Assembly: GCA_024635815.1 (NCBI GenBank)
Contig: JAGXIG010000006.1
Span: forward strand, 1 to 17,660
Direction: 5' to 3'
DNA length: 17,660 nt
DNA from: Salegentibacter sp.
GTDB taxonomy: Bacteria; Bacteroidota; Bacteroidia; Flavobacteriales; Flavobacteriaceae
Made by a program: the position numbers and the translations under genes. Of this stretch, positions 7,307 to 13,765 are shown piece after piece. How positions within the stretch are numbered: the first letter of the stretch is position 1; each line of letters begins with the position of its first letter. Below the pieces are notes generated by a model that was not told the origin of the DNA, did no database searches, and worked only from the letters and a program-made list of their open reading frames with translations.

Positions 7307-7839
7307 TTTTCATTTCCGAAGAAATCATTTTCTTCATCCATCAAATCTCTTTCTTTGGCTTCTCTTATTATAGAAGGAAGTACTGCCGTAGCTATGGTTT
7401 TTACAGGAGCGTATAATTTTGATTCTTCCAGGCTTTCTTCGTTAACCAAATCTATTTCTTCGTTTGTTGCGCCAAAAAACATAATTACCACGCTGGCTAA
7501 AAAGCCCATTTTTAATAAGCCGAAGGCAGCCCCCAATAATTTATTTACGATACCCAGAGCGGCAAAACCGGCCATTTTGGTTAAAATCTTTCCCGCAAGG
7601 GAAATTAGAAAAACAATAAGTATAACAGTAATGGCGAAAGCGATAAGGTTAACATATTCTGAATCCCAGTTCATATTTTCAGAAAAGAAATCACTTAAAA
7701 TATGAGAAAAATGAATAGCCCCGTAAATACCTGCAACAATGCCTACCAGGGAAGCAATCTCAGCCAGCAAGCCTCTAAAAAAACCTCTAACAAGTCCGTA
7801 AAGCAGGATCAAGGCCAGGACGATATCTACTGTATTCAT
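7294..7839 (-). CDS. CvpA family membrane protein
   Basis: The 181-residue protein has four hydrophobic segments in the first 125 residues (about 4-22, 27-46, 63-86 and 104-123). An acidic, soluble C-terminal tail rich in Glu and Asp follows. The opening, Val-Asp-Ile-Val-Leu-Ala-Leu-Ile-Leu-Leu-Tyr-Gly-Leu-Val-Arg-Gly-Phe-Phe-Arg-Gly, is the conserved start of the CvpA family, named after a protein needed for colicin V production in E. coli. The general function is unclear; envelope homeostasis has been proposed. A -7 box lies four bases upstream of the ATG, and transcription is divergent from the gene at 7947. Its last codons form one arm of the terminator stem shared with sulP. Family assignment is confident, function is not. 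Confidence 0.88.
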   Translation of the reverse strand: MNTVDIVLALILLYGLVRGFFRGLLAEIASLVGIVAGIYGAIHFSHILSDFFSENMNWDSEYVNLIAFAITVILIVFLISLAGKILTKMAGFAALGIVNKLLGAAFGLLKMGFLASVVIMFFGATNEEIDLVNEESLEESKLYAPVKTIATAVLPSIIREAKERDLMDEENDFFGNEKEEV

Positions 7840-7843
7840 ATTT

Positions 7844-7869
7844 CAAATATAGTAAAATACCTATGGCAA
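7844..7869 (-). promoter_or_regulatory. cvpA promoter, leaderless configuration
   Basis: On the minus strand TATATTTG (7851-7844) matches TAnnTTTG, and a TTG lies 15 bases further upstream (7869-7867), slightly closer than usual. Four bases (AAAT) separate the box from the ATG at 7839, so the transcript should begin at about the start codon. Confidence 0.55.
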
Positions 7870-7934
7870 ACTTTCAGCGCATTAAATTGAATGAAAACAA
7901 TCCCGTGAGGGAGTTATTTCAAATACTAAGATAT

Positions 7935-7942
7935 TATCTTTG
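7935..7942 (+). promoter_or_regulatory. -7 promoter element for the 118-residue unknown gene
   Basis: TATCTTTG is an exact TAnnTTTG match, followed by CAGC and then ATG at 7947. It decides the start: the frame is open back to an ATG at 7863, but that longer reading would cover both this box and the cvpA promoter. The -33 region lacks a clear TTG. Confidence 0.6.
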
Positions 7943-7946
7943 CAGC

Positions 7947-8303
7947 ATGACACGAGACGAAAATTTGAAAGGTAGATGGGAAGGCTTGCAGAAAAAGCTT
8001 TCTAACCAATTTGCCGATGGCGAAGCAATGGATTTGGATGCGATAATTTATGTAATTGGGGTCCAGGAATTGGGTCAGCCCCACAAGAAATTCAAAAAAG
8101 ATCATAAGATAGATTTAATGCATATTGCAATTTGTCGCTTGCTGGAACCTTATGGATATTATGAATTTGATTATTTTGATGAAGAAGGGTGGCCACATTA
8201 TAAGATTTTAGAACAATTACCTACTTTAAAAGCCGGTGAGCAATCGGTTTTAATGAAAGAAGCCATTGTAAATTATTTTATCAATAACGGATACATAGAT
8301 TAA
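7947..8303 (+). CDS. Conserved-type hypothetical protein, 118 residues
   Basis: I do not recognise this family. The 118-residue product is soluble, without a signal peptide or membrane segment. It contains Val-Ile-Gly-Val-Gln-Glu-Leu-Gly-Gln near residues 35-43, a basic stretch Lys-Lys-Phe-Lys-Lys-Asp-His-Lys, and an aromatic acidic segment, Tyr-Gly-Tyr-Tyr-Glu-Phe-Asp-Tyr-Phe-Asp-Glu-Glu-Gly-Trp-Pro, around 73-87. The start at 7947 is preferred because a -7 box lies four bases before it and because an upstream in-frame ATG at 7863 would run over divergent promoter DNA. It is transcribed away from cvpA and ends 66 bp before pheS, which has its own promoter. Codon use looks like the neighbours, so it appears to be a real resident gene; function unknown. 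Confidence 0.75.
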   Translation: MTRDENLKGRWEGLQKKLSNQFADGEAMDLDAIIYVIGVQELGQPHKKFKKDHKIDLMHIAICRLLEPYGYYEFDYFDEEGWPHYKILEQLPTLKAGEQSVLMKEAIVNYFINNGYID

Positions 8304-8304
8304 A

Positions 8305-8320
8305 GGCGGCACGTGCTGCC
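8305..8320. promoter_or_regulatory. GC-rich palindrome upstream of pheS
   Basis: GGCGGCACGTGCTGCC begins one base after the upstream stop codon. It is a near-perfect palindrome centred on CACGTG, and its only mismatch would be a G-U pair in RNA. As RNA it could form a six-pair stem with an ACGU loop, followed after ten bases by TTTTT, so it may terminate the upstream gene. Because it reaches the expected -33 region of the pheS promoter, a protein-binding site is also possible. Confidence 0.4.
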
Positions 8321-8337
8321 TAAAACTACATTTTTAC

Positions 8338-8345
8338 TAAATTTG
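8338..8345 (+). promoter_or_regulatory. -7 promoter element for pheS
   Basis: TAAATTTG is an exact TAnnTTTG match 24 bases before the pheS ATG, giving a leader of about 20 nt. No clear TTG is seen at -33, where the upstream palindrome ends. Confidence 0.55.
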
Positions 8346-8369
8346 CCCTTCTGAAAAGAAAAGGATCTC

Positions 8370-9389
8370 ATGATAGATAAAATAAAACAACATATAGCTG
8401 AAGTAGAGGCTTTTAAAACCGAATCGGCCAAAGAAGTAGAAGCTTTTAGAATAAAATATCTTGGTAAAAAAGGAATTTTAAACGATTTCTTTGCTTCGTT
8501 TAAGGAAGTTCCCAACGAGCAAAAAAAGGAGTTTGGCCAGGCGGTGAATTCGCTTAAAAAAGCTTCTGAAACCAAAGTTGCGCAGCTTAAAGAAATCCTG
8601 GAAAGTAAACAGGAAGAAAGCGGAGTTTACGGCGATCTTTCAAGACCTGGAGAACCTATAGAGATTGGAGCGAGACACCCTATTTCTATAGTAAAAAACC
8701 AGATTATAGAGATCTTTTCAAACATTGGTTTTAATGTTTCAGAAGGGCCCGAAATGGAAGACGACTGGCATAACTTTACCGCGCTTAACCTTCCGGAATA
8801 TCACCCGGCACGCGATATGCAGGATACCTTTTTTATTCAGACAGATCCGGATATTTTATTACGTACACACACCTCCTCAGTACAGGTACGTTATATGGAA
8901 AATAACAAACCGCCAATTAGAACAATTTCTCCGGGAAGGGTTTTTAGAAATGAGGCAATTTCGGCGCGTTCCCATTGTATTTTTCACCAGGTAGAAGGAC
9001 TTTATATTGATAAGAACGTAAGTTTTGCCGATCTTAAACAAACTTTATTGTATTTTACGAAGCAATTATTCGGAAAATCTAAAATAAGGCTTAGACCTTC
9101 TTATTTTCCGTTTACCGAGCCAAGTGCCGAAGTAGATATTTATTGGGGCCTGGAGACCGAAACCGATTACCGAATTACAAAGGGTACCGGTTGGCTTGAA
9201 ATTATGGGCTGCGGAATGGTAGATCCAAATGTGCTTAGAAATTGTAATATAGATCCTACCGAATATTCAGGCTTTGCCTTTGGGATGGGGATAGAGCGAA
9301 TCGCGATGTTGCTTTATCAAATAGGTGATATTAGAATGTTCTATGAAAACGACCTAAGGTTCCTGGAGCAGTTTAAATCGTCATTTTAA
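8370..9389 (+). CDS. pheS: Phenylalanine-tRNA ligase alpha subunit
   Basis: PheS forms the catalytic alpha subunit of the alpha2-beta2 enzyme that charges tRNA-Phe in the cytoplasm. The 339-residue length is normal. An N-terminal coiled coil (about 1-85) binds tRNA. Gly-Ala-Arg-His-Pro (100-104) opens the catalytic core. Class II motif 2 is seen as Pro-Gly-Arg-Val-Phe-Arg-Asn-Glu (188-195) with Phe-His-Gln-Val-Glu-Gly (205-210), and motif 3 as Gly-Met-Gly-Ile-Glu-Arg (305-310). The start at 8370 leaves an intact N-terminal helix and lies behind a -7 box. pheT is not next to it, as the following genes are a small membrane peptide and an unknown; separation of pheS and pheT is common in Bacteroidota. 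Identification is certain. Confidence 0.98.
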   Translation: MIDKIKQHIAEVEAFKTESAKEVEAFRIKYLGKKGILNDFFASFKEVPNEQKKEFGQAVNSLKKASETKVAQLKEILESKQEESGVYGDLSRPGEPIEIGARHPISIVKNQIIEIFSNIGFNVSEGPEMEDDWHNFTALNLPEYHPARDMQDTFFIQTDPDILLRTHTSSVQVRYMENNKPPIRTISPGRVFRNEAISARSHCIFHQVEGLYIDKNVSFADLKQTLLYFTKQLFGKSKIRLRPSYFPFTEPSAEVDIYWGLETETDYRITKGTGWLEIMGCGMVDPNVLRNCNIDPTEYSGFAFGMGIERIAMLLYQIGDIRMFYENDLRFLEQFKSSF

Positions 9390-9432
9390 CTAACCTGCCT
9401 TGGCCGAAAGCTAAAGCAAAAATAACATTCTT

Positions 9433-9600
9433 ATGAAAAAAATTGGTTTAGTCATTTTCGGAATTCTTGCCCTTGGGGTAATTATTATTTTAGTTGCAGT
9501 AGAGATAATTGAACTGGCCTTAGGTGCTATTTTATTAGTTATTGCAGCACTTATTCTTTGGGGATTATTTAAATGGGCTAAAAATAAGATTGAAGATTAG
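9433..9600 (+). CDS. 55-residue hydrophobic membrane peptide
   Basis: ATG at 9433 opens a 55-codon frame ending with TAG at 9598-9600. The peptide starts Met-Lys-Lys-Ile-Gly and has two hydrophobic stretches (about 4-23 and 28-46) split by Glu-Ile-Ile-Glu. It ends with a basic tail, Lys-Trp-Ala-Lys-Asn-Lys-Ile-Glu-Asp, as expected for a small inner-membrane protein with a cytoplasmic C-terminus. Its stop codon overlaps the GTG start of the next gene by one base (TAGTG), an arrangement that favours coupled translation and supports both as real. It lies 43 bp after pheS with no clear promoter of its own. I do not recognise a family, and the function is unknown. Confidence 0.6.
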   Translation: MKKIGLVIFGILALGVIIILVAVEIIELALGAILLVIAALILWGLFKWAKNKIED

Positions 9601-9995
9601 TGAAGAAAGACATTGATATACCGACGGTCGAAAATGTTTATGTTGTTGCTGTAAAAGTCTATAATGAGGCTTTTAAAGTAGATGAGTGGAATGCCTATCT
9701 TATTAATGATAAGGATGAAGCTATTGAAATGGCTTTAATTGTTAGTAAGGGCTATGATGAAAATAAAGAAACTTCTACCATGCGCCATAAACTGGAGCAA
9801 CTTCCGGCAAAATCTTTCGCTAAAATTGAATTTATTCAGGAAGAAGTATTGGCTTTAAATAATCAGTTCCAGGTGACATTTTTTTCTAAAAGTAAAATGT
9901 ACGAAAAGAAATATGTATTCAGAAAAAACAGCGTAAACGAAAAAGCTTTGGGCGAAATTCCTATTATTCCCAATAAAGGAGTTTTGGCCGATTAA
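9600..9995 (+). CDS. Hypothetical soluble protein, 131 residues, GTG start
   Basis: The product is a 131-residue cytoplasmic protein without a signal peptide or membrane segment, and I cannot assign it to a named family. It begins Met-Lys-Lys-Asp-Ile-Asp-Ile-Pro and has an alternating beta-like N-terminal half (Val-Tyr-Val-Val-Ala-Val-Lys-Val-Tyr). A second such run, Phe-Gln-Val-Thr-Phe-Phe-Ser-Lys-Ser-Lys-Met-Tyr, lies near 91-102. The C-terminus is Ile-Pro-Ile-Ile-Pro-Asn-Lys-Gly-Val-Leu-Ala-Asp. The GTG start shares its G with the preceding stop codon, which implies re-initiation by the same ribosome; no ATG is available near the N-terminus. A perfect palindromic terminator follows 16 bp after the stop. 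Coding potential looks good from composition and the regular end; function is open. Confidence 0.75.
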   Translation: MKKDIDIPTVENVYVVAVKVYNEAFKVDEWNAYLINDKDEAIEMALIVSKGYDENKETSTMRHKLEQLPAKSFAKIEFIQEEVLALNNQFQVTFFSKSKMYEKKYVFRKNSVNEKALGEIPIIPNKGVLAD

Positions 9996-10011
9996 ATCAG
10001 GGAAATATATA

Positions 10012-10049
10012 AAACTAAAAAACCTCCAAATTTGGAGGTTTTTTAGTTT
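10012..10049. terminator. Perfect 38-bp palindromic bidirectional terminator
   Basis: Every base from 10012 to 10030 pairs with 10049 to 10031. The core is AACCTCCAAA/TTTGGAGGTT, flanked by A-runs on the left and T-runs on the right, so a U-run follows the GC-containing stem in either direction. It lies 16 bp after the + strand gene ending at 9995 and 10 bp after the minus-strand lipoprotein gene ending at 10060, serving both. Confidence 0.92.
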
Positions 10050-10059
10050 AGAAATAGTT

Positions 10060-11730
10060 CTATAATTTATTAGAAGTATCGTTGAAATTCCCAATCACCT
10101 CTGAATTATCGTGTTTATTAAGGTTTCCGTAAATGTGAATGCTCGAATCTTCACCCACAAATTCTAATTTAGCTCCGTCGTTAAGTGTAAGGTCTCCATA
10201 AACCGTTAAGCTGCCTTCAATTTTTAAAACCGCGTTAGAATTGATATTAAGGTCATTATTTTTACCAACAACACCAATAGCAAGGGCACCACTTATATTA
10301 AAAATAGCATCGCTGTTAATATTGGCGGAATGTTTTACGTTCAGAGATCCACAAAAATTAAGCTTTTCATTTATATTAAGATGATTAATGGTTGTAGTTC
10401 CGCTATAAGATTTTTCTTCATTAGCATTTACATTAAGATTAGGCCCGTCGTTATAAGGTATTGCTGCAGCACAGTCTATAAAATCTGCAGTTGATTGTGA
10501 AGAAAATGGTTTACTCCTTTTAAGAATACGCAAACCACCGGCGCCTGAAGCTACAAATATATAATCGCCATCAGCTTTTACATAATTTGCAGAACCTGTA
10601 ATCTCCAAAACCCCTTCTTCAGAAATTTGTAAATTTTCTTTTAATTTGGTGATACCAATACCTGCACCACCATTAGCCATAAGAATAAAATCTTCGGCTG
10701 CAGAAACCGAATTGGTAACCTGGTATTCAGCATTTATTGCGGTTTCTTCGAGAAATTTGATGGGTAACCTTGAAGCCAATTCTCCTGAGTTAAGATCATA
10801 TATACCAACTCCGTTCACACCTTCAGAAACCATTACAAGATCATTATAAAAAGAGATAGTTCGTTTCGCTTCGCTCGCTAAATTTGGGATAGCTATAGTT
10901 CTTTCAATAGCTAATTCACTGGTAGATGTATTTAGTTGTAAAAGTCCGCTTTTGCCGCTTAATACTACTAATCTGCCGTTTTTATAAGCTGCAGAGCGTA
11001 AATCTGAAATTTCAGTTTCTAACTGGGTTTCAAAAATGTTTGTACTGTTGTCCAGGTTGTAAACTCCTAAAATCCCGTCGTTTCCAGTAAGGGTGATTAC
11101 ACTGTTATTTGCAGGCAGAATATCAACTCCTGTGTGACCGATCATTTGAGTTTTCATAGATACACTTGATGTAAATTCTCCATTGCTGGTTTCTACACTT
11201 CCCATCATTGCCCGGTCAGACCCTTCAAAGCCATCGTGAAATGCACCGGTGAAATAAATATTTCCGCCTTTGTAGAATAAAGCATTTATATCAGCATAAA
11301 TATTGGTCATCCGGTTAAGAAGCCTCGGATTGAATTTATCGCTAACGTCTATAATATCTATCCCGCCCAGGTATTCACTACCTTCTTTAGTATAAGCCAC
11401 ATAAGCATAATCTCCATCCAGGTCAATATGGGTTGCGCGCATTGCTGAACCATCTACACTTGGAGGTTCAATAAAACCGATTTGCTCTAAGGCGATATTA
11501 GCTACTTGCGGTAGATCTCCTTCTGAGCTTTGTCTTTGATCATTTTTTGTAATAGAAGCGATACCAACAACTCCAGCACCATCTATTTTTACTGAAGATT
11601 GTAATTCTTCGGTATTTGAATTCACTTTAAAAGTGTTGTTGCTTTCCTGAGCCGGGCTATCATCTTCTGAAGAACATGAAACAATGATTGAACTAAATAG
11701 GAAAAAGGCGAAAAGTAATTTTTTATTCAT
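10060..11730 (-). CDS. LVIVD-repeat beta-propeller lipoprotein with repetitive C-terminal region
   Basis: The 556-residue protein starts with a lipoprotein signal (hydrophobic 5-18, Ile-Val-Ser-Cys19). Ser-Ser-Glu-Asp-Asp follows the Cys, the acidic signal linked in Bacteroidota to surface export of lipoproteins. Residues about 95-410 repeat a strand pattern of the LVIVD type, for example Asp-Gly-Asp-Tyr-Ala-Tyr-Val-Ala-Tyr and Gly-Ile-Asp-Ile-Ile-Asp-Val-Ser, and should fold as a beta-propeller. From about 430 to the end the sequence changes to short Asn-x-Asn and Gly-Ser-Leu-rich repeats with few charges, suggestive of a beta-solenoid. No enzyme motif is seen; a binding or scaffold role on the cell surface is inference. 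The gene has its own promoter downstream of gpsA and ends at the shared palindromic terminator. Confidence 0.85.
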   Translation of the reverse strand: MNKKLLFAFFLFSSIIVSCSSEDDSPAQESNNTFKVNSNTEELQSSVKIDGAGVVGIASITKNDQRQSSEGDLPQVANIALEQIGFIEPPSVDGSAMRATHIDLDGDYAYVAYTKEGSEYLGGIDIIDVSDKFNPRLLNRMTNIYADINALFYKGGNIYFTGAFHDGFEGSDRAMMGSVETSNGEFTSSVSMKTQMIGHTGVDILPANNSVITLTGNDGILGVYNLDNSTNIFETQLETEISDLRSAAYKNGRLVVLSGKSGLLQLNTSTSELAIERTIAIPNLASEAKRTISFYNDLVMVSEGVNGVGIYDLNSGELASRLPIKFLEETAINAEYQVTNSVSAAEDFILMANGGAGIGITKLKENLQISEEGVLEITGSANYVKADGDYIFVASGAGGLRILKRSKPFSSQSTADFIDCAAAIPYNDGPNLNVNANEEKSYSGTTTINHLNINEKLNFCGSLNVKHSANINSDAIFNISGALAIGVVGKNNDLNINSNAVLKIEGSLTVYGDLTLNDGAKLEFVGEDSSIHIYGNLNKHDNSEVIGNFNDTSNKL

Positions 11731-11795
11731 ATAAATTCGGGGATTAAATGTCTCTGGGACACTCTTACAAAAAATAAGCTGCTTTTAAAAGTCTG

Positions 11796-11822
11796 CAAAC
11801 TTACTTCAAAATGGAATAGCAA
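11796..11822 (-). promoter_or_regulatory. Promoter of the lipoprotein gene
   Basis: On the minus strand TTG (11822-11820), a 16-base spacer and TAAGTTTG (11803-11796) form a good Bacteroidota promoter. The start would be near 11790, leaving a leader of about 60 nt before the ATG at 11730, unlike the leaderless genes elsewhere in the window. Confidence 0.6.
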
Positions 11823-11878
11823 TCAGTTCAGTAAAATAAATTTCTGAATTTCAAAGGAAAAAAGACTGGTAATGGTTG

Positions 11879-12874
11879 TTAAGTAAGTTTTTCCGCGAGC
11901 TTTTTAATTACCTTTTTGGGATTTTTTCCTTCATAAAGAATTCCGTACACGGCATTGATAATTGGCGTTTTAGCACCTTTATCTTTATTTATCTTATAAG
12001 CACTTTCTGTAGCGTAGTAACCTTCAGCAATCATGCTCATTTCCATTTGAGCGCTTTTTACAGTGTAACCTTTCCCAATCATGTTTCCGAACATACGGTT
12101 TCGGCTAAATACTGAATATCCTGTTACCAAAAGATCTCCCAAATAAGCAGAATCGTTAATGTTTCGCTTCATCTTATGTACTTTCTTAATAAAGCGTTTC
12201 ATTTCTTTAATGGCGTTGCTCATCAAAACACTTTGGAAGTTATCTCCATAACCTAATCCGTGGGCAATTCCGGCGGCAATGGCGTAGATATTCTTCAGCA
12301 TGGCAGCATATTCTGTTCCCGTTACATCATCGCTTATTTTACACTTAATATATTCGCTGTTTAGGTTGTTAGCTACAACTTTTGCCTTTTCCTCATCAGT
12401 ACAGGCAATAGTAAGATAGGAAAGTCTTTCCAGGGCAACTTCTTCGGCATGACAGGGACCGGTAATTACTCCAATATTATCTGCAGGAACGTGATGGTAT
12501 TCTTCAAAATGCTCGCCAACAATGAGGCTGCTTTCAGGCACAATTCCTTTTATGGCCGAGAATATAATTTTATCCTCCAGTGAAACCGTTAAAGCCTCTA
12601 ATTCCCGCTTTAAAAAGGCAGAGGGAATAGCGAAAATAATGTAATCTGCGGCGGCAATGGTCTTATTAATATCGTTGCTAAGTTCTAACTGATTTACATC
12701 AAATTCAACCGAGCTCAGATAATTAGGGTTATGTTCCTGTTTTTTAATATGCTCTATAGCATAAGTGCTGCGCATATACCAATAAATGGTATCCACATTT
12801 TCGCTCAACATTTTCACTATCGCGGTAGCCCAGCTACCTCCGCCAATTACGGCAAACTTTGGAGATTTATCCAT
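11879..12874 (-). CDS. gpsA: Glycerol-3-phosphate dehydrogenase [NAD(P)+]
   Basis: GpsA reduces dihydroxyacetone phosphate to sn-glycerol-3-phosphate for phospholipid synthesis in the cytoplasm. The 331-residue length fits. The N-terminal Rossmann motif is Gly-Gly-Gly-Ser-Trp-Ala-Thr-Ala (11-18). Ser-Ala-Ile-Lys-Gly (106-110) and Gly-Pro-Cys-His-Ala-Glu-Glu-Val-Ala (139-147) follow. The active-site Lys lies in Ala-Met-Leu-Lys-Asn (Lys194), and Gly-Asp-Leu-Leu-Val-Thr-Gly with Ser-Arg-Asn-Arg-Met-Phe-Gly (246-263) closes the signature. Gly-Pro-Cys-His replaces the more usual Gly-Pro-Ser-Phe, a variation I believe is seen in Bacteroidota. A -7 box lies 19 bases upstream of the start. There is no strong terminator before the downstream lipoprotein gene, so partial read-through is possible. 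Confidence 0.97.
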   Translation of the reverse strand: MDKSPKFAVIGGGSWATAIVKMLSENVDTIYWYMRSTYAIEHIKKQEHNPNYLSSVEFDVNQLELSNDINKTIAAADYIIFAIPSAFLKRELEALTVSLEDKIIFSAIKGIVPESSLIVGEHFEEYHHVPADNIGVITGPCHAEEVALERLSYLTIACTDEEKAKVVANNLNSEYIKCKISDDVTGTEYAAMLKNIYAIAAGIAHGLGYGDNFQSVLMSNAIKEMKRFIKKVHKMKRNINDSAYLGDLLVTGYSVFSRNRMFGNMIGKGYTVKSAQMEMSMIAEGYYATESAYKINKDKGAKTPIINAVYGILYEGKNPKKVIKKLAEKLT

Positions 12875-12893
12875 AGGTTGGTTTTCTGTAATT

Positions 12894-12901
12894 CAAAAAT
12901 A
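12894..12901 (-). promoter_or_regulatory. -7 promoter element for gpsA
   Basis: The minus strand reads TATTTTTG, an exact TAnnTTTG match, placing the transcription start near 12888 with a leader of about 14 nt. A clear TTG at -33 is missing. Confidence 0.5.
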
Positions 12902-12997
12902 AACAATTTTCTAAGTATATCTAAAAAGACCGATGTTATAAACCCATTTGATAAAGAATAATCAAAAAATGAAGCTTAAACTTTAACATAATTAAAT

Positions 12998-13026
12998 TTG
13001 AAGAATGGCAATTCTATAGATTTTTG
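12998..13026 (+). promoter_or_regulatory. Promoter of the probable small RNA
   Basis: TTG at 12998-13000, an 18-base spacer and GATTTTTG at 13019-13026 form a promoter with one mismatch (G for T) in the -7 box. The spacing equals that of the strong yicC promoter in this window. No protein start follows within reach, so it points to an RNA gene. Confidence 0.5.
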
Positions 13027-13030
13027 CACG

Positions 13031-13145
13031 TTATCTAACTGACGACGAATCCTTCTATAAAGAAGATGGATTTTCTTAGTTTTTTTGGTTGGTTATTTAG
13101 TTTGAAAACCGCAAACTTACAATTCAGTTGTAGTTTGCGGTTTTT
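13031..13145 (+). ncRNA. Probable small RNA of about 115 nt, unclassified
   Basis: A promoter at 12998-13026 and a strong terminator at 13105-13145 bracket about 115 bases with no convincing protein frame. The 5' part folds: AACTGA (13037-13042) pairs with TTAGTT (13076-13081) including one G-U. AATCC (13048-13052) then pairs with GGATT (13068-13072), and TTC (13053-13055) with GAA (13062-13064) around a TATAAA loop. A T-rich single-stranded stretch (about 13082-13104) links this to the terminator hairpin. The gene lies between divergent gpsA and kbp, and kbp has its own possible promoter after the terminator, which favours a stand-alone RNA over a leader. Known flavobacterial RNA models such as 6S-Flavo and Flavo-1 should be compared; I cannot match it by eye. 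A T-rich 40-codon frame from 13066 runs through the terminator and is discounted. Confidence 0.5.
13105..13145 (+). terminator. Strong intrinsic terminator with no protein gene before it
   Basis: AAAACCGCAAAC (13105-13116) pairs perfectly with GTTTGCGGTTTT (13133-13144). TACAA (13118-13122) pairs with TTGTA (13128-13132) above one bulged T, giving a 17-pair stem with a five-base loop ending in TTTTT. The neighbouring protein genes start rather than end here, so a + strand RNA must be what it terminates, or it attenuates kbp. Confidence 0.85.
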
Positions 13146-13214
13146 GTTTGCAATGTTTTCAAGTAAGAAAAATCTAACAAAAATTTAGGACTTACAAAAA
13201 GCATAATACAGTTT

Positions 13215-13222
13215 TACTTTCG
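13215..13222 (+). promoter_or_regulatory. Possible -7 element for kbp
   Basis: TACTTTCG differs from TAnnTTTG at one base and lies 34 bases before the ATG at 13257. A TTA 20 bases further upstream is the best -33 candidate. This would give kbp a leader of about 29 nt. Confidence 0.4.
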
Positions 13223-13256
13223 TATTTTTCTATACACTAACTTAGTAATCAGCGTA

Positions 13257-13760
13257 ATGGGGATATTTTCATTTATAAAGGATGCCGGAGAAAAAATCTT
13301 TGGAAAAGAAAAAGAACAAGAAGAAGAGAACATAGAAATCAGTGAAGCTAAAAAGGAAATATTACGGAAGGAGAATGCAAAAGCTGCTGATAAACTTCTT
13401 GAAACTATAAAAGGTCTGGGTTTAACAGTAGAGAATCCTGTAATTGATATTGAAGGAAGTGTAGCCACGGTTTACGGCCTTGCAGATTCACAGGCTATTC
13501 GTGAAAAAATAGTGCTTATAATTGGTAATTCTGATGGTATAGCAAAGGTAGATGATAGGTTAGCCGTTAAAGTTGAAGAACCTGAATCTGGTTTTCATAC
13601 GGTAGAAAGAGGTGAAAACCTAAGTAAGATCGCCGAAGAACATTATGGCGAGGCCAATAAATACACGGTGATTTTTGAAGCCAATAAACCAATGCTTAAA
13701 GATCCAGATAAAATATTTCCAGGACAGGTTTTACGAATTCCGCGCCTGGATAAGAAATAA
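13257..13760 (+). CDS. kbp: Kbp/YgaU-like BON and LysM domain protein
   Basis: The 167-residue protein aligns by eye along its whole length with E. coli Kbp (YgaU), a cytoplasmic potassium-binding protein. Shared features are the opening Met-Gly-x-Phe-x-Phe-x-Lys-Asp-Ala-Gly-Glu-Lys, the BON domain (about 38-105, with Gly-Ile-Ala-Lys-Val-Asp-Asp), and the LysM domain (about 113-162). The LysM contains Phe-Glu-Ala-Asn-Lys-Pro-Met-Leu-Lys and Pro-Gly-Gln-Val-Leu-Arg-Ile-Pro. There is no signal peptide, so the LysM is probably not used on peptidoglycan. The protein is about 18 residues longer than the E. coli one, mainly from a Glu/Lys-rich stretch at 17-40. It stands alone, between the probable small RNA and a structured convergent junction. 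K+ binding is inferred from E. coli. Confidence 0.9.
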   Translation: MGIFSFIKDAGEKIFGKEKEQEEENIEISEAKKEILRKENAKAADKLLETIKGLGLTVENPVIDIEGSVATVYGLADSQAIREKIVLIIGNSDGIAKVDDRLAVKVEEPESGFHTVERGENLSKIAEEHYGEANKYTVIFEANKPMLKDPDKIFPGQVLRIPRLDKK

Positions 13761-13765
13761 AGATT

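Noticed and set aside
7863..7946. Extended N-terminus of the 118-residue gene from an ATG at 7863
   Set aside because: The extension covers the cvpA promoter and a perfect -7 box of its own gene; the start at 7947 fits the promoter better.
13066..13188. A 40-codon + strand frame starting Met-Asp-Phe-Leu-Ser-Phe-Phe inside the probable small RNA
   Set aside because: It reads straight through the strong terminator hairpin and its hydrophobic look comes from T-rich DNA; a short peptide from this RNA cannot be excluded, but nothing supports it.
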